A stretch of 64,000 bases of DNA from Bacilli bacterium (GTDB lineage: Bacteria; Bacillota_I; Bacilli_A; RF39; UBA660). Below the pieces are notes generated by a model. That model was not told the origin of the DNA and did no database searches. It saw nothing but the letters and a program-made list of their open reading frames with translations. Every line of letters begins with the position of its first letter. Positions within the stretch are counted from its first letter, which is position 1. The stretch covers positions 22,444-86,443 of the forward strand of contig JAFQQQ010000009.1 in NCBI GenBank assembly GCA_017410525.1, in the 5' to 3' direction. Below, one piece after another: positions 1 through 7,877 of this stretch. Made by a program: the position numbers and the translations under genes.

Positions 1-571
1 TTAAAATCATCCATATAGAAATCAAAGCACCTACTACTCCATCAAACCAATAAACATTTAATAGGGTAAGTAAACAAGCAAATAAATTACAAAGTGTTAT
101 AACACAGTCATTTCTATGATCTTTAGAATTAGCTTTTATAAGTAAATTATTGTATTTTTTTGATAATTTATCTGTATATATAAATAAACATAATTTAGTT
201 ATGATTGTTACTATACAAACTATTACAAGCCAAATTGAAAATTCATATTTACTATTATTGAAAATAGAACTAAATGCATCTTTAAATACAAAAAGTCCCA
301 TTAGAATCATAGCTATACTTATTAGCATAGAATAAATATATTCTGCTTTTCCATGTCCTAAATTGTGATCATCATCACTTGGTATACTAGCAATTTGATT
401 ACCTATAAAAGTCATAACACTTGATATTATATCACCCGCACTATTAAATGCATCTGCTATCATGGCTTGACTATTTGTAATAAATCCTATTGTTGCTTTT
501 ATTATAAGTAAAAATAAATTCCCTATTATTCCTAATATACTAGCAATTTTTGCACTCTTAAATCTTTTCAA
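1..571 (-). CDS. Cation diffusion facilitator (CDF) family transporter, partial
   Basis: This is the N-terminal part of a CDF-type metal efflux protein; the gene runs off the left edge of the window. The translated reading frame shows membrane segments and the family hallmarks: a first helix ending SQAMIADAFNSAGD with the metal-site Asp, the loop HNLGHGKAEY, and later KDHRNDC and WFDGVVGALIS. CDF proteins export Zn, Mn, Fe or Co from the cytoplasm; the substrate cannot be told from this part. I chose the TTG at 571 because AGGTGA lies 5 nt upstream; a GTG at 580 is in frame but overlaps that site. It follows the PHP gene with a 1-nt gap and is probably co-transcribed with it. Missing: the C-terminal cytoplasmic domain. 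Confidence 0.87.
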   Translation of the reverse strand, partial: MKRFKSAKIASILGIIGNLFLLIIKATIGFITNSQAMIADAFNSAGDIISSVMTFIGNQIASIPSDDDHNLGHGKAEYIYSMLISIAMILMGLFVFKDAFSSIFNNSKYEFSIWLVIVCIVTIITKLCLFIYTDKLSKKYNNLLIKANSKDHRNDCVITLCNLFACLLTLLNVYWFDGVVGALISIWMIL

Positions 572-572
572 A

Positions 573-1385
573 TTATTCACCTATATTTTCTATAAAATCA
601 AATTTTTCTATTATGTCTTTACCTATTAGATTATTAACAAATTCTATACATTCTTCATACATTCTTATTTGTTCTTTATAATGAGCATCTATACTATATA
701 CTACTTTAATATTGTAATTAGAAGCAATCTTCCAAAACTCTTTACAAGGATAATAAATCTGTTTTTTCATATTAGATAAATATAAAAAAGCTTCTGTTAA
801 ATTAATTTCTAAAGGTATATTATGTTTTTCAGCTGAAGAACAAATTATATGAGCAACCCTTTCTTCAATATCACCAAAAGACTCTCTATTTATCATATAA
901 AGATCTGGGTGTGCAATTAAATCAGGAATTTGTTTTTCCATTGCCATATCTAAATATTTAGCATAAGTTAAAAGTTCTTCATCAGTAAAATCATGATATC
1001 TAAACCTAATTACTTCATTGTCTTTACCTAATATAAAATGTTGACCTAATACTATTCTATCTGTTTCATTTTTTAATTCTAATAAATCATCTTCTTTATC
1101 ATGTCTATATTCTACTTCAAAACCAGACTCTATATCTATAATATCTAAATATTTTTCTTTTAATTTTTTTATGCTTTCTAAATATTCATCTTTATCTTCA
1201 TATGCCATTCTCATAACTCTTCTATCATCAGTTCCATCTTTATGCGGCATATGATCTGTAAAAGAAATCTTTTTAAAACCTTTATTTATAAACTCTTTAA
1301 CAAAATCTTCATCTGTCATTGTACTATCTGCATGACCACATCTAAAAGTATGTCCGTGATAATTAAAGTTTTGAAGTTTTTTCAT
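573..1385 (-). CDS. PHP-domain phosphatase, histidinol-phosphatase (HisK/HisJ) like
   Basis: The 270-residue protein has the polymerase-and-histidinol-phosphatase (PHP) fold signature: HGHTFRCGHAD near the N-terminus, FTDHMP around residue 43, GFEVEY in the middle, LIAHPDLY and, near the end, YSIDAHYKE. These supply the His/Asp metal ligands of a phosphoesterase. The closest family is the HisJ/HisK-like group, but no histidine biosynthesis genes are nearby, so the real substrate may be another phosphoester. AGAGGTGA precedes the ATG. It is upstream of and almost touches the CDF transporter gene, suggesting one transcript. Confident of the fold, unsure of the substrate. Confidence 0.82.
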   Translation of the reverse strand: MKKLQNFNYHGHTFRCGHADSTMTDEDFVKEFINKGFKKISFTDHMPHKDGTDDRRVMRMAYEDKDEYLESIKKLKEKYLDIIDIESGFEVEYRHDKEDDLLELKNETDRIVLGQHFILGKDNEVIRFRYHDFTDEELLTYAKYLDMAMEKQIPDLIAHPDLYMINRESFGDIEERVAHIICSSAEKHNIPLEINLTEAFLYLSNMKKQIYYPCKEFWKIASNYNIKVVYSIDAHYKEQIRMYEECIEFVNNLIGKDIIEKFDFIENIGE

Positions 1386-1528
1386 AACTCACCTCTTATA
1401 TTTTATTCTAAATTAACAATTTATATTATATCACTTAAAGCTTTATTAGTAAATTAATTTATTGATTTTATTATTCTTTATTGAGTTTCTTTTATTAAAC
1501 TTAACAAATTTACAAAAAATATAAAAAT

Positions 1529-1554
1529 GAAAAAAACTCAAATTATTTTGAGTT
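1529..1554 (-). terminator. Intrinsic terminator of the YunG-Ada gene
   Basis: On the minus strand AACTCAAA and TTTGAGTT form an 8-bp stem around a short AT loop and are followed by a run of T. The stem overlaps the stop codon of the gene ending at 1543, a compact arrangement used at many gene ends in this window. Confidence 0.75.
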
Positions 1555-2160
1555 CTCTTTCCATATCTTATATTCTTTTTTCATACAAACACCACATGGT
1601 CTATAACCTAGTTCCTGAGCAACTTCTTCGCTTTCAAAGAACACTCTATTTTCTTTATAGTGCCCTTTCTTTAACCAATTTAAAACTGATTTGCAATCAA
1701 ATCTACCATATATTTTAATTTTTTTATTACCACCCATAGTACCAGGTATTTTACTTAATACGGTACCACTCTTAGTTAAGAGTTTATAATCTTTTTTACC
1801 ACACTTAACAAAGTTTTCTTTTACTCTTTCTAAGAGTAACTTATATCTATTCTTTGTATCTTCATTAGAAAGTAAATATTCTCTTGTTCTTTCTATTCCT
1901 GTTTTATAATTAGGGAGTGTTTTAAATTGAGAAACAGTTAAATCAACTATCTTATCATTTATTAAATTATAATAATGACTTCCATATTCGCTTTCACATC
2001 TCATGATTTTTCCACCTAAAAAATCATTAAGAACTAAAGCAGTAATAGCACATTGACCTAAAGCCTTATTTTCTTCACACCATTTATCTTTTAAAGTAGG
2101 ATAACAAGTATCCTTACTAAAAGACATACTAACTATTTCACAAACTTCATTTATTATCAT
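1543..2160 (-). CDS. YunG-like domain fused to Ada-like zinc domain
   Basis: The 205-residue product seems to join two domains. Residues 5 to about 100 look like the YunG family: SKDTCYP, then GQCAITALVLNDFLGGKI, SHYYN and DLTVSQF, a Cys-His pattern reminiscent of a papain-like fold whose function is unknown. Residues 143-195 resemble the metal-binding domain of Ada: KIYGRFDC, then NRVFFESEEVAQELGYRPC and CGVC, with Cys 156, 189 and 192. The first Ada Cys is replaced by Gly at 152, so a full four-Cys site is not obvious. I start at the ATG at 2160 because the YunG similarity begins there; a TTG at 2205 would overlap the upstream gene and add 15 unlikely residues. Biological role unknown. Confidence 0.65.
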   Translation of the reverse strand: MIINEVCEIVSMSFSKDTCYPTLKDKWCEENKALGQCAITALVLNDFLGGKIMRCESEYGSHYYNLINDKIVDLTVSQFKTLPNYKTGIERTREYLLSNEDTKNRYKLLLERVKENFVKCGKKDYKLLTKSGTVLSKIPGTMGGNKKIKIYGRFDCKSVLNWLKKGHYKENRVFFESEEVAQELGYRPCGVCMKKEYKIWKENSK

Positions 2161-2201
2161 ATTACACCACAATTTTATCTTATCATTTATAATTATTAAA
2201 A

Positions 2202-3059
2202 TCAACTTTTAATCAAAATTATACCTATTATTATAAGTATTCCAGCAATTACTTTTTTTAATATATCTTTCTTTTCTTTGAGAAAAAAATAACTAACAAA
2301 AATATTTAAAATAACTGTTAAACTTGTTAAGGGCGCTACTACACTAACACTACCTAACTCATATGATTTTAATTTTGTAATCATCATAAGACTCCATGTA
2401 ATGCCGGTAACAATGAGTGCGTATTTATTGCAAACTTTGTACTCTTTTACTATATCTTTAATTTTTATTCTCTCAAACAAAAATATTAATATTATAGGTA
2501 TTAGAAACGTTAATAAAACATAAAAAGATAAATTAAATTTATTTGAGTTATTAACATCTAAGAAAAGTGCAACAGCTAAACACGCATTAGCAATTACTCC
2601 ACACAACAAATGTTTATTAAATTTAAAGTTTTGTTTTTTATAAAATACAATTATATTACTTAAAACAATTAAAAATGAACCTATAATTTTTTTTATTATT
2701 AATGGTTCTTTAAAAAACAATACCCCCATAAAAATCATAAAAACTGTAGATATTTGTTTTAATATTATATATGTAGATGATTCCAGTCCTTTTCTTGAAG
2801 TAGTACCTAATCTATCATTTATAGTATAAAAAATAATTGATATAAATAAAAACAAATAAACTCTATAATCTGTTACAACTTTGAATTCGAAAAATGGCAA
2901 TAAAAATATACAAGTAATAACGGATATAAACTGAATTAATATTGTTAAAACTCCATCATTGATATTTTTTTTAGTAACTATTTTGTAATTTTGATTAAAT
3001 ATTACGGATACAATTAAATAAATAATTATATAAATTTTAAAATTACTAAATAAAGTCAT
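2202..3059 (-). CDS. EamA/DMT-superfamily permease
   Basis: This 285-residue protein is almost wholly hydrophobic, with about ten predicted membrane helices in two related halves, the layout of EamA (drug/metabolite transporter) permeases. The half-end segments SSTYIILKQISTVFMIFMG and LGSVSVVAPLTSLTVILN are typical of the family, as is the final FFLKEKKDILKKVIAGILII. Substrate cannot be inferred; such proteins export amino acids, nucleotide sugars or other metabolites. AGGTGG precedes the ATG. The gene lies head-to-tail after another EamA gene (3217-4113), but the two are divergent in sequence, and a terminator lies between them, so they are probably separate units. Confidence 0.85.
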   Translation of the reverse strand: MTLFSNFKIYIIIYLIVSVIFNQNYKIVTKKNINDGVLTILIQFISVITCIFLLPFFEFKVVTDYRVYLFLFISIIFYTINDRLGTTSRKGLESSTYIILKQISTVFMIFMGVLFFKEPLIIKKIIGSFLIVLSNIIVFYKKQNFKFNKHLLCGVIANACLAVALFLDVNNSNKFNLSFYVLLTFLIPIILIFLFERIKIKDIVKEYKVCNKYALIVTGITWSLMMITKLKSYELGSVSVVAPLTSLTVILNIFVSYFFLKEKKDILKKVIAGILIIIGIILIKS

Positions 3060-3189
3060 ATAACCACCTATTTAATTATATAAAAAAAGATTAATTATAT
3101 TTTATTAATTAATATTTTTTCTATGTTTTTATTACTAATTTAAAACTATATATTAAAATATATAGTTCATTTAACACTATATTATAATA

Positions 3190-3215
3190 CAAAGAAAAAG
3201 AAAGTGTAACTTTCT
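3190..3215 (-). terminator. Intrinsic terminator after the second EamA gene
   Basis: AGAAAGT and ACTTTCT pair on the minus strand and are followed by TTTTCTTT, directly after the stop codon at 3217. Confidence 0.7.
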
Positions 3216-3216
3216 T

Positions 3217-4113
3217 TTAACCACTTATTCCTTCACTTATTCCAAGTATTATTATACCAAATAGTACTATAAATATAGTTAAATATTCATTTTTATTTAA
3301 TTTTTCTTTTAAGAATATTCTTGCTAATAATATAGAAACTATACTATACGAAGCAATTATAGGTATTGATAAGGTTGAATTAGAGGATACTGCAAAAACA
3401 TAGAAAAATTGACCTATAGTTTCAAATATACTAGCACCTAACCTATCTTTTTCATTCTTTATTGCAATTTTTTCTTTCTTTATAAATATTAAATATATAA
3501 ACAATACTAAACCATATATAAAGAAAGTATATTCATAAGCAATTAAAGCAGCATCTTCACTTATTAACTGTAATTTATCTAGATATACTGCATCCAAAAA
3601 AGTACCCATGCCATCTAGTATACAATATAAAATTGGAAATATTAAAGCAATTAGACCTACCACTTTTTTAGAATAATTCTTTTTTTCTTCACTATTATTT
3701 TTTTCTACTATAGATAGCGCTAATACACCTATAAATATTATAAATATTCCAATAATATCTAATAAACCTAATGTTTCTCTAAAAATTATAAGTAATAACA
3801 AGCTAGTTATAACTCCTGAACAGTTTTGTATTGGAGATGATATAGAAAGTTGTAAATATCTTAACCCTTTATATCCTATTATCATAGATAATATATAGAA
3901 AAATGATACAGGTAAATATTTAATAATATCCAAAAAATTAAAGTTTATATCTTTCATAATTATATATATTGTAGCATATATCCCCATTACAAAGCCAACC
4001 ATTATACCAGTTTTTAAATGACTATATTTATCTTTTTCATCTGCACCTTTTTTATAAAATAAATCAGCTAATGCCCATAATAATAAAGTTATTATCGCAT
4101 ATATAAACCACAT
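3217..4113 (-). CDS. EamA/DMT-superfamily permease
   Basis: A 298-residue membrane protein with about ten hydrophobic helices and the EamA duplicated layout: an N-terminal helix followed by a charged loop (FYKKGADEKDKYSHLK), the SSPIQNCSGVITSLLLLIIF segment before the first repeat ends, and STLSIPIIASYSIVSILLAR with FLKEKL in the second half. It is likely a metabolite exporter or importer of unknown substrate acting in the cytoplasmic membrane. AGGTGATATT precedes the ATG. It differs clearly from the EamA gene at 2202-3059, so this is not a recent duplication. Confidence 0.85.
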   Translation of the reverse strand: MWFIYAIITLLLWALADLFYKKGADEKDKYSHLKTGIMVGFVMGIYATIYIIMKDINFNFLDIIKYLPVSFFYILSMIIGYKGLRYLQLSISSPIQNCSGVITSLLLLIIFRETLGLLDIIGIFIIFIGVLALSIVEKNNSEEKKNYSKKVVGLIALIFPILYCILDGMGTFLDAVYLDKLQLISEDAALIAYEYTFFIYGLVLFIYLIFIKKEKIAIKNEKDRLGASIFETIGQFFYVFAVSSNSTLSIPIIASYSIVSILLARIFLKEKLNKNEYLTIFIVLFGIIILGISEGISG

Positions 4114-4171
4114 AATATCACCTATCTTCTCTAAATATTATAACACAAAAGGAGTATTTATCTACTCTTTT

Positions 4172-4552
4172 TTATTTAATTAAATATTTGGCAAGCGGCA
4201 TATCAGCTTTAGCTAAATCATAACTAAGTATTTGATCTATTTTTACCCATGCATATTCTAAATGATCGTGTAATTTAAAATCTCCACTTACATAATCGCA
4301 TTCATATAATCTTAAATCAATAGTTCTATTTGGATATTCACATATATTATTTGTAATAAAATTCTTACATTTGATATCCATTTCAAACTCTTCTTTTATT
4401 TCTCTTTCAATAGCACATTCTTCTGTTTCCCCTACTTCAACTTTACCTCCAGGAAATTCCCATTTACCATATACATTAGAATCTCCTGTTGAACGTCTAG
4501 CTATTAAAACTTTACCATCTTTTTTTATAAGTGCGGCTACTACTGTTATCAT
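4172..4552 (-). CDS. Nudix hydrolase, MutT-like
   Basis: The 126-residue protein carries a Nudix box at about residues 36-58: G36, E42, R50-E51 and E54-E55, preceded by GKWEFPGG, which is typical of MutT-type 8-oxo-dGTP pyrophosphatases. The size matches MutT. The box differs from consensus at residue 57, where Glu stands in for the usual Gly. Expected role is sanitising oxidised nucleotides or hydrolysing another nucleoside diphosphate derivative. AAGGAGAT lies before the ATG. It sits just downstream of the small gene at 4570 and may share its transcript. Confidence 0.87.
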   Translation of the reverse strand: MITVVAALIKKDGKVLIARRSTGDSNVYGKWEFPGGKVEVGETEECAIEREIKEEFEMDIKCKNFITNNICEYPNRTIDLRLYECDYVSGDFKLHDHLEYAWVKIDQILSYDLAKADMPLAKYLIK

Positions 4553-4569
4553 TTTCTCTATCTCCTTTT

Positions 4570-4749
4570 TTATTCTATATAATTATTTAAATCAAAGCTG
4601 TTTTGTAAAGCAATCTGTTCTAATTTAGAATTAGACGCATTTTCTACGTTATTAAGTTCAATCGCTGCCATAGGATTATAACACATGGCAGTTCCATAAT
4701 AATCCATTAGATCACTTCTTAATCTTTCATACTCTATTTCTTTATACAT
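4570..4749 (-). CDS. Small conserved-looking protein of unknown function
   Basis: A 59-residue soluble, acidic protein that I do not recognise. The start is set by a strong GGAGG five bases before the ATG at 4749; an in-frame ATG at 4761 overlaps that site and is unlikely to be used. It contains MCYNPMAAIELNNVENAS and ends in a short hydrophilic tail; no motif, membrane helix or signal is visible. It lies 17 nt before the Nudix gene. The good ribosome binding site and spacing are the reasons for calling it a real gene. Confidence 0.6.
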   Translation of the reverse strand: MYKEIEYERLRSDLMDYYGTAMCYNPMAAIELNNVENASNSKLEQIALQNSFDLNNYIE

Positions 4750-4790
4750 ATTATCCTCCATAAATTACTTATATTTTATATATTAAAACA

Positions 4791-4812
4791 AAAAAAGTCA
4801 ATTAAGACTTTT
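4791..4812 (-). terminator. Intrinsic terminator of the beta-helix gene
   Basis: AAAGTC and GACTTT form a short stem around TTAATT, followed by TTTTG on the minus strand. The stem overlaps the end of the gene stopping at 4802. Confidence 0.65.
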
Positions 4813-6073
4813 TAAATTTATATTTTATATTACGTAACCAATTACTTATTTTCATTCTATTTAAGTAAATAATAAATCCTAATAATATAATTGTTAATAA
4901 AGAAATTAAACTTTTTAAAAATGTAGGTTTATTACTGTCTACGTTACTACCACTTACCGTTTTTAAAATGTTTTTAGTAACACTATATATACCACCTTCA
5001 TTTACTGTTGAATATCCACTTTTTAAATACTCTGAAGGATTAGAAGAATACTTTCCGCCGCTTATAAAACCACTATGTATATCTTTAAAAGATTCCGAAA
5101 AGAAAAACACATTTTTTCCTGCTTCACTTATAAAAGTACCATTTGAAAAACTCATAGAATAGATTAAACTGCTATTCCCTCTTCCAATATATTCATATAT
5201 AACATGACTATTTTTACTTGTAAACTTACCATTACTGATATTTATTTGAATATCTCCTGCATATCCATTATTAGACTCTATTTGTATTGCAGTACCACTT
5301 GCTTTTATGCCGTTATTATATCCACCAGTAGGTGTTTTATCTATACCCGTAGCAGTTACAGTAGCACCATTTATATTTAATATCCCTGACTTTATTCCTA
5401 TTCCTGATTCTACACCAGTTATTTTTGCTTTTCCTATATAAAAATTTGAATAACCAGCTATATAAAGACCTGTTCCTGTTGAATTGATTTGTGCTCCATC
5501 TGAAATATTAATTACAGGATTGGATTCTTTATCTTTTATATTTCCATTTACATAAACTCCTATCCCAGTATCTCCATCGACATCATCTACAGCATTTATC
5601 TTACCATCTAAGTAAACAACTACACCATATGATTTAGAGTTTTCATGACTTATAAATATTCCTGACCAGCCTTCTAAAGTGATATCTTTACCTACATGAA
5701 CAGAACTATATTTATTATCATTTACATTATTACTACCAACAAGCATAACAGCACCATATTTAGGTTTTGATTCTTTTATCGTACCACTACCACTCAAATT
5801 TAAATATCCACCTTTTACTTCAAATACCTTTTCAGCCGCAACTATTGTCTTACCATTTAGATTTATATTTACTGTTTTATTAATTTGTAAAGTATTATCT
5901 AAAGTTACATCAGAAATGAGTGTTATTATATCATTACTACTTACATTTAAAATTGCTTCTTCTAAAGAAGAATAATATTTATCCCCTACTTTAGCCAAAG
6001 GAGTTATTCCGGCGTTTACTACTTTTGGAAGTATAAATAAACTTAATAATACAGTAAAAAATATTTTTTTCAT
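4802..6073 (-). CDS. Secreted, membrane-anchored parallel beta-helix protein
   Basis: The 423-residue product begins with a signal peptide (MKKIFFTVLLSLFILPKVVNA, cleavage probably after NA). Residues 25-60 carry an AKVGDKYYSSLEEAI segment, then repeated short strands with Gly/Asn turns (INLNGKTI, GGYLNLSGSGTI, GIYVNGNI) that look like a right-handed parallel beta-helix. Near the C-terminus is one membrane helix (about 390-405) and a Lys/Arg-rich tail, so the helix domain should be displayed outside the cell. No LPXTG sorting motif is present. Similar proteins are adhesins or polysaccharide-binding surface proteins; no catalytic residues of a pectate lyase can be assigned. AAGGAGGTGG precedes the ATG. 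Confidence 0.75.
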   Translation of the reverse strand: MKKIFFTVLLSLFILPKVVNAGITPLAKVGDKYYSSLEEAILNVSSNDIITLISDVTLDNTLQINKTVNINLNGKTIVAAEKVFEVKGGYLNLSGSGTIKESKPKYGAVMLVGSNNVNDNKYSSVHVGKDITLEGWSGIFISHENSKSYGVVVYLDGKINAVDDVDGDTGIGVYVNGNIKDKESNPVINISDGAQINSTGTGLYIAGYSNFYIGKAKITGVESGIGIKSGILNINGATVTATGIDKTPTGGYNNGIKASGTAIQIESNNGYAGDIQINISNGKFTSKNSHVIYEYIGRGNSSLIYSMSFSNGTFISEAGKNVFFFSESFKDIHSGFISGGKYSSNPSEYLKSGYSTVNEGGIYSVTKNILKTVSGSNVDSNKPTFLKSLISLLTIILLGFIIYLNRMKISNWLRNIKYKFKKS

Positions 6074-6122
6074 TGTCCACCTCCTTACATTTTATTCACT
6101 CAACATTTTTTTATAAACAAAA

Positions 6123-6152
6123 AAGAAAATAATTTTTTATTATTTTCTTACT
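6123..6152 (-). terminator. Intrinsic terminator of the double-HEPN gene
   Basis: AGAAAATAAT and ATTATTTTCT form a 10-bp stem on the minus strand, followed by six T. It overlaps the stop codon at 6148. Confidence 0.8.
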
Positions 6153-7683
6153 TATTTTTACTTAAAGTTTTAGATTCTTCTTTTTTATAACATTTACTTG
6201 GAATAAATGCTTCTGAATTTAAGAATTTTTCATATTTAATAAGAGGTAATACTATTACTCTAACTGTACCTTTTTTAGGATCTACATCGCTTAATTCTAT
6301 CATAGGCTCTAAAGTAAGTGGTGATGTGTATGTTCTTATATTTCCATGTGCTAAACTATCTCTTACTACTTCACAAATAATTTTATTCCATATTTCTTTA
6401 TCTTCAGTAAGTATACCCCTACTCTTTTCTTTTTCAAAACTTTTCATATAGTAATTTTCAGTTATTGGAGTTCTATCTTCATTATCTGAATATAAATATA
6501 TATCTGGATCATCAATATCAAAATTCACTTTACTATAATCAACTTCATCAAAATTATTATTTTGTAAACGATACATTAACAAATATGATTTTAATACCAT
6601 TAAAGCAGGATAACAAGAATCTATACCAAATTCATCACCATCAAAAAAACTTACCATAAAACTAGGATTATTTATTGAAGTATACAAATACCAAAAATGA
6701 CTCATCCAGTTACTAATTTCTGTTTTAGGATTTAATTCATATTTTAAATGAGTACTTATAATCCCACTTTGTATTGAATAATCAAATTTATAAAAATATT
6801 CTCCATATACACTTTCTATATATCTTATTAAATCCACAACATGTTCAACTTTAATTTTCATAGTTTCCCATTTTATGTCATCAACACTATTAATATTTTT
6901 TAATTTATTAATAAATTTATCCAGATCTACTTTAGATTCTTCATCAGCAGATTCTTTTAGGAAAAGTTCTGGACTCTCTATTCCTAATGTTTGTAAATTT
7001 TTATAAGTTATTTTATTAATCGTAGTTAAAATTAAATATTTAATTAAAGTATCTTGGTCTGGTATCTGAATTTGCGGCACATCAAACGTATACATAGCTT
7101 CACTAAGACCTAAAGCATCTATATTTCCAAAATATTCAAATACAAACATTTGAAATTGCATATTAAATAATTCTGATTCATAATAACTTTTTGTTTTTAA
7201 ATGGGCAAAAGGTATAAAAGGATTTTCTTCATCAATATAGAAATTACTATGTAATAAAGAATTACGAACTCTCCTTAGATAATCTATATTTTCTTTATCA
7301 GTATTTGGATTTGTTTTAATACTCAACCAATTATCAAAATCAGTAGATACTACTTTTGAATCAAAAAAATTTTCCAATCTTAATTTTTGTTCATTAGTTA
7401 ATGAAAGTTTAGATAAATCTAATTCATTATTATTCTTTTTATACTCTATTATCTTACCAGTATTTTCTATTGCTTCTTTATTTAGACCTAGTAAAGCAAT
7501 CATAATAGTAAACATAATATTATTAAATTCTGATTGCGTTATTTTAGGATTAGAATAATATTTATTCATTAATTCTTGTCTAAATTTCAAAGTATCTTCT
7601 TTTCTATAACCATTTTTATATACTTCAATTAACCTATTTATAGCATTATATGATCTACGATAATATCTTTCATATACATCCAT
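6148..7683 (-). CDS. Double HEPN-like protein (two Rx4H motifs)
   Basis: A 511-residue soluble protein with no family I can name with certainty. Two segments match the HEPN RNase active-site pattern: RRVRNSLLHSNF (Arg140, His145) and EVVRDSLAHGNI (Arg441, His446). Both have the RN/RD-S-L-x-H form seen in HEPN RNases such as abortive-infection toxins. Each lies in a probable long-helix context; between them are about 300 residues of charged and aromatic sequence without other motifs. The gene has its own promoter (TTGATT-N17-TATAAT, 7710-7738) and AAGGGGTG before the ATG. An independent small-RNA gene lies just upstream. Likely role (inference): RNA cleavage in phage defence or toxin-antitoxin. 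Not CRISPR-linked: no array or cas gene nearby. Confidence 0.6.
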   Translation of the reverse strand: MDVYERYYRRSYNAINRLIEVYKNGYRKEDTLKFRQELMNKYYSNPKITQSEFNNIMFTIMIALLGLNKEAIENTGKIIEYKKNNNELDLSKLSLTNEQKLRLENFFDSKVVSTDFDNWLSIKTNPNTDKENIDYLRRVRNSLLHSNFYIDEENPFIPFAHLKTKSYYESELFNMQFQMFVFEYFGNIDALGLSEAMYTFDVPQIQIPDQDTLIKYLILTTINKITYKNLQTLGIESPELFLKESADEESKVDLDKFINKLKNINSVDDIKWETMKIKVEHVVDLIRYIESVYGEYFYKFDYSIQSGIISTHLKYELNPKTEISNWMSHFWYLYTSINNPSFMVSFFDGDEFGIDSCYPALMVLKSYLLMYRLQNNNFDEVDYSKVNFDIDDPDIYLYSDNEDRTPITENYYMKSFEKEKSRGILTEDKEIWNKIICEVVRDSLAHGNIRTYTSPLTLEPMIELSDVDPKKGTVRVIVLPLIKYEKFLNSEAFIPSKCYKKEESKTLSKNK

Positions 7684-7709
7684 ATAAACACCCCTTCAAT
7701 CGATGGTGT

Positions 7710-7738
7710 ATTATAGCACAAATATTAAAATAAATCAA
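7710..7738 (-). promoter_or_regulatory. Promoter of the double-HEPN gene
   Basis: Minus-strand TTGATT (7738-7733), a 17-nt spacer and TATAAT (7715-7710). The predicted start lies near 7704, giving a leader of about 20 nt before the ATG at 7683. This makes the gene independent of the small RNA just upstream. Confidence 0.7.
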
Positions 7739-7747
7739 AATAAACAA

Positions 7748-7838
7748 AAAATGAGGCCTTTCGGCCTCTTCAGGGGGTTTTGGTTGTGTGTCCTTCACAT
7801 ATAAGCTTCGTAAAGAACACGTGGTATGTTACCATACC
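7748..7838 (-). ncRNA. Candidate small RNA, about 90 nt, downstream of recG
   Basis: A free-standing transcription unit without an ORF. A promoter (7845-7873) is followed by hairpin 1, GGTATG-GTAA-CATACC, then hairpin 2, where GTGTTCTT pairs with AAGGACAC, then a single-stranded stretch ACAACCAAAACCCCCTGAA, and finally GAGGCC-GAAA-GGCCTC followed by a T run as intrinsic terminator. The C-rich unpaired stretch is like the anti-Shine-Dalgarno C motifs of Firmicutes trans-acting sRNAs. It does not match 6S, SRP RNA, tmRNA or a riboswitch class I know. It is transcribed towards the double-HEPN gene but stops before that gene's own promoter. Existence is well supported, function unknown. Confidence 0.7.
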
Positions 7839-7844
7839 ATTATA

Positions 7845-7873
7845 AGTATAGAATATTTTTTTTAATTAGTCAA
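7845..7873 (-). promoter_or_regulatory. Promoter of the recG-downstream small RNA
   Basis: Minus-strand TTGACT (7873-7868), 17-nt spacer, TATACT (7850-7845). The -35 lies only a few bases beyond the recG stop codon, so the unit is tightly packed but separate. Confidence 0.75.
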
Positions 7874-7877
7874 TATG

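Noticed and set aside
150..335. Plus-strand 61-residue reading frame at the left edge
   Set aside because: It is antisense to the cation diffusion facilitator gene and has no ribosome binding site.
2202..4113. EamA pair as a recent tandem duplication
   Set aside because: The two proteins differ along their whole length and have separate ribosome binding sites and a terminator between them.
4802..6073. Sortase LPXTG anchor in the beta-helix and ubiquitin proteins
   Set aside because: No LPXTG motif precedes the C-terminal helix in either protein.
6148..7683. Double HEPN protein as a Cas13 effector
   Set aside because: Length is well below known Cas13, no CRISPR array or cas gene is near, and the small RNA upstream has no repeat-spacer structure. 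Kept only as an analogy.
7690..7709. ACACC/GGTGT hairpin masking the HEPN ribosome binding site
   Set aside because: The ACACC arm lies before the predicted transcription start (about 7704), so it is probably not in the message.
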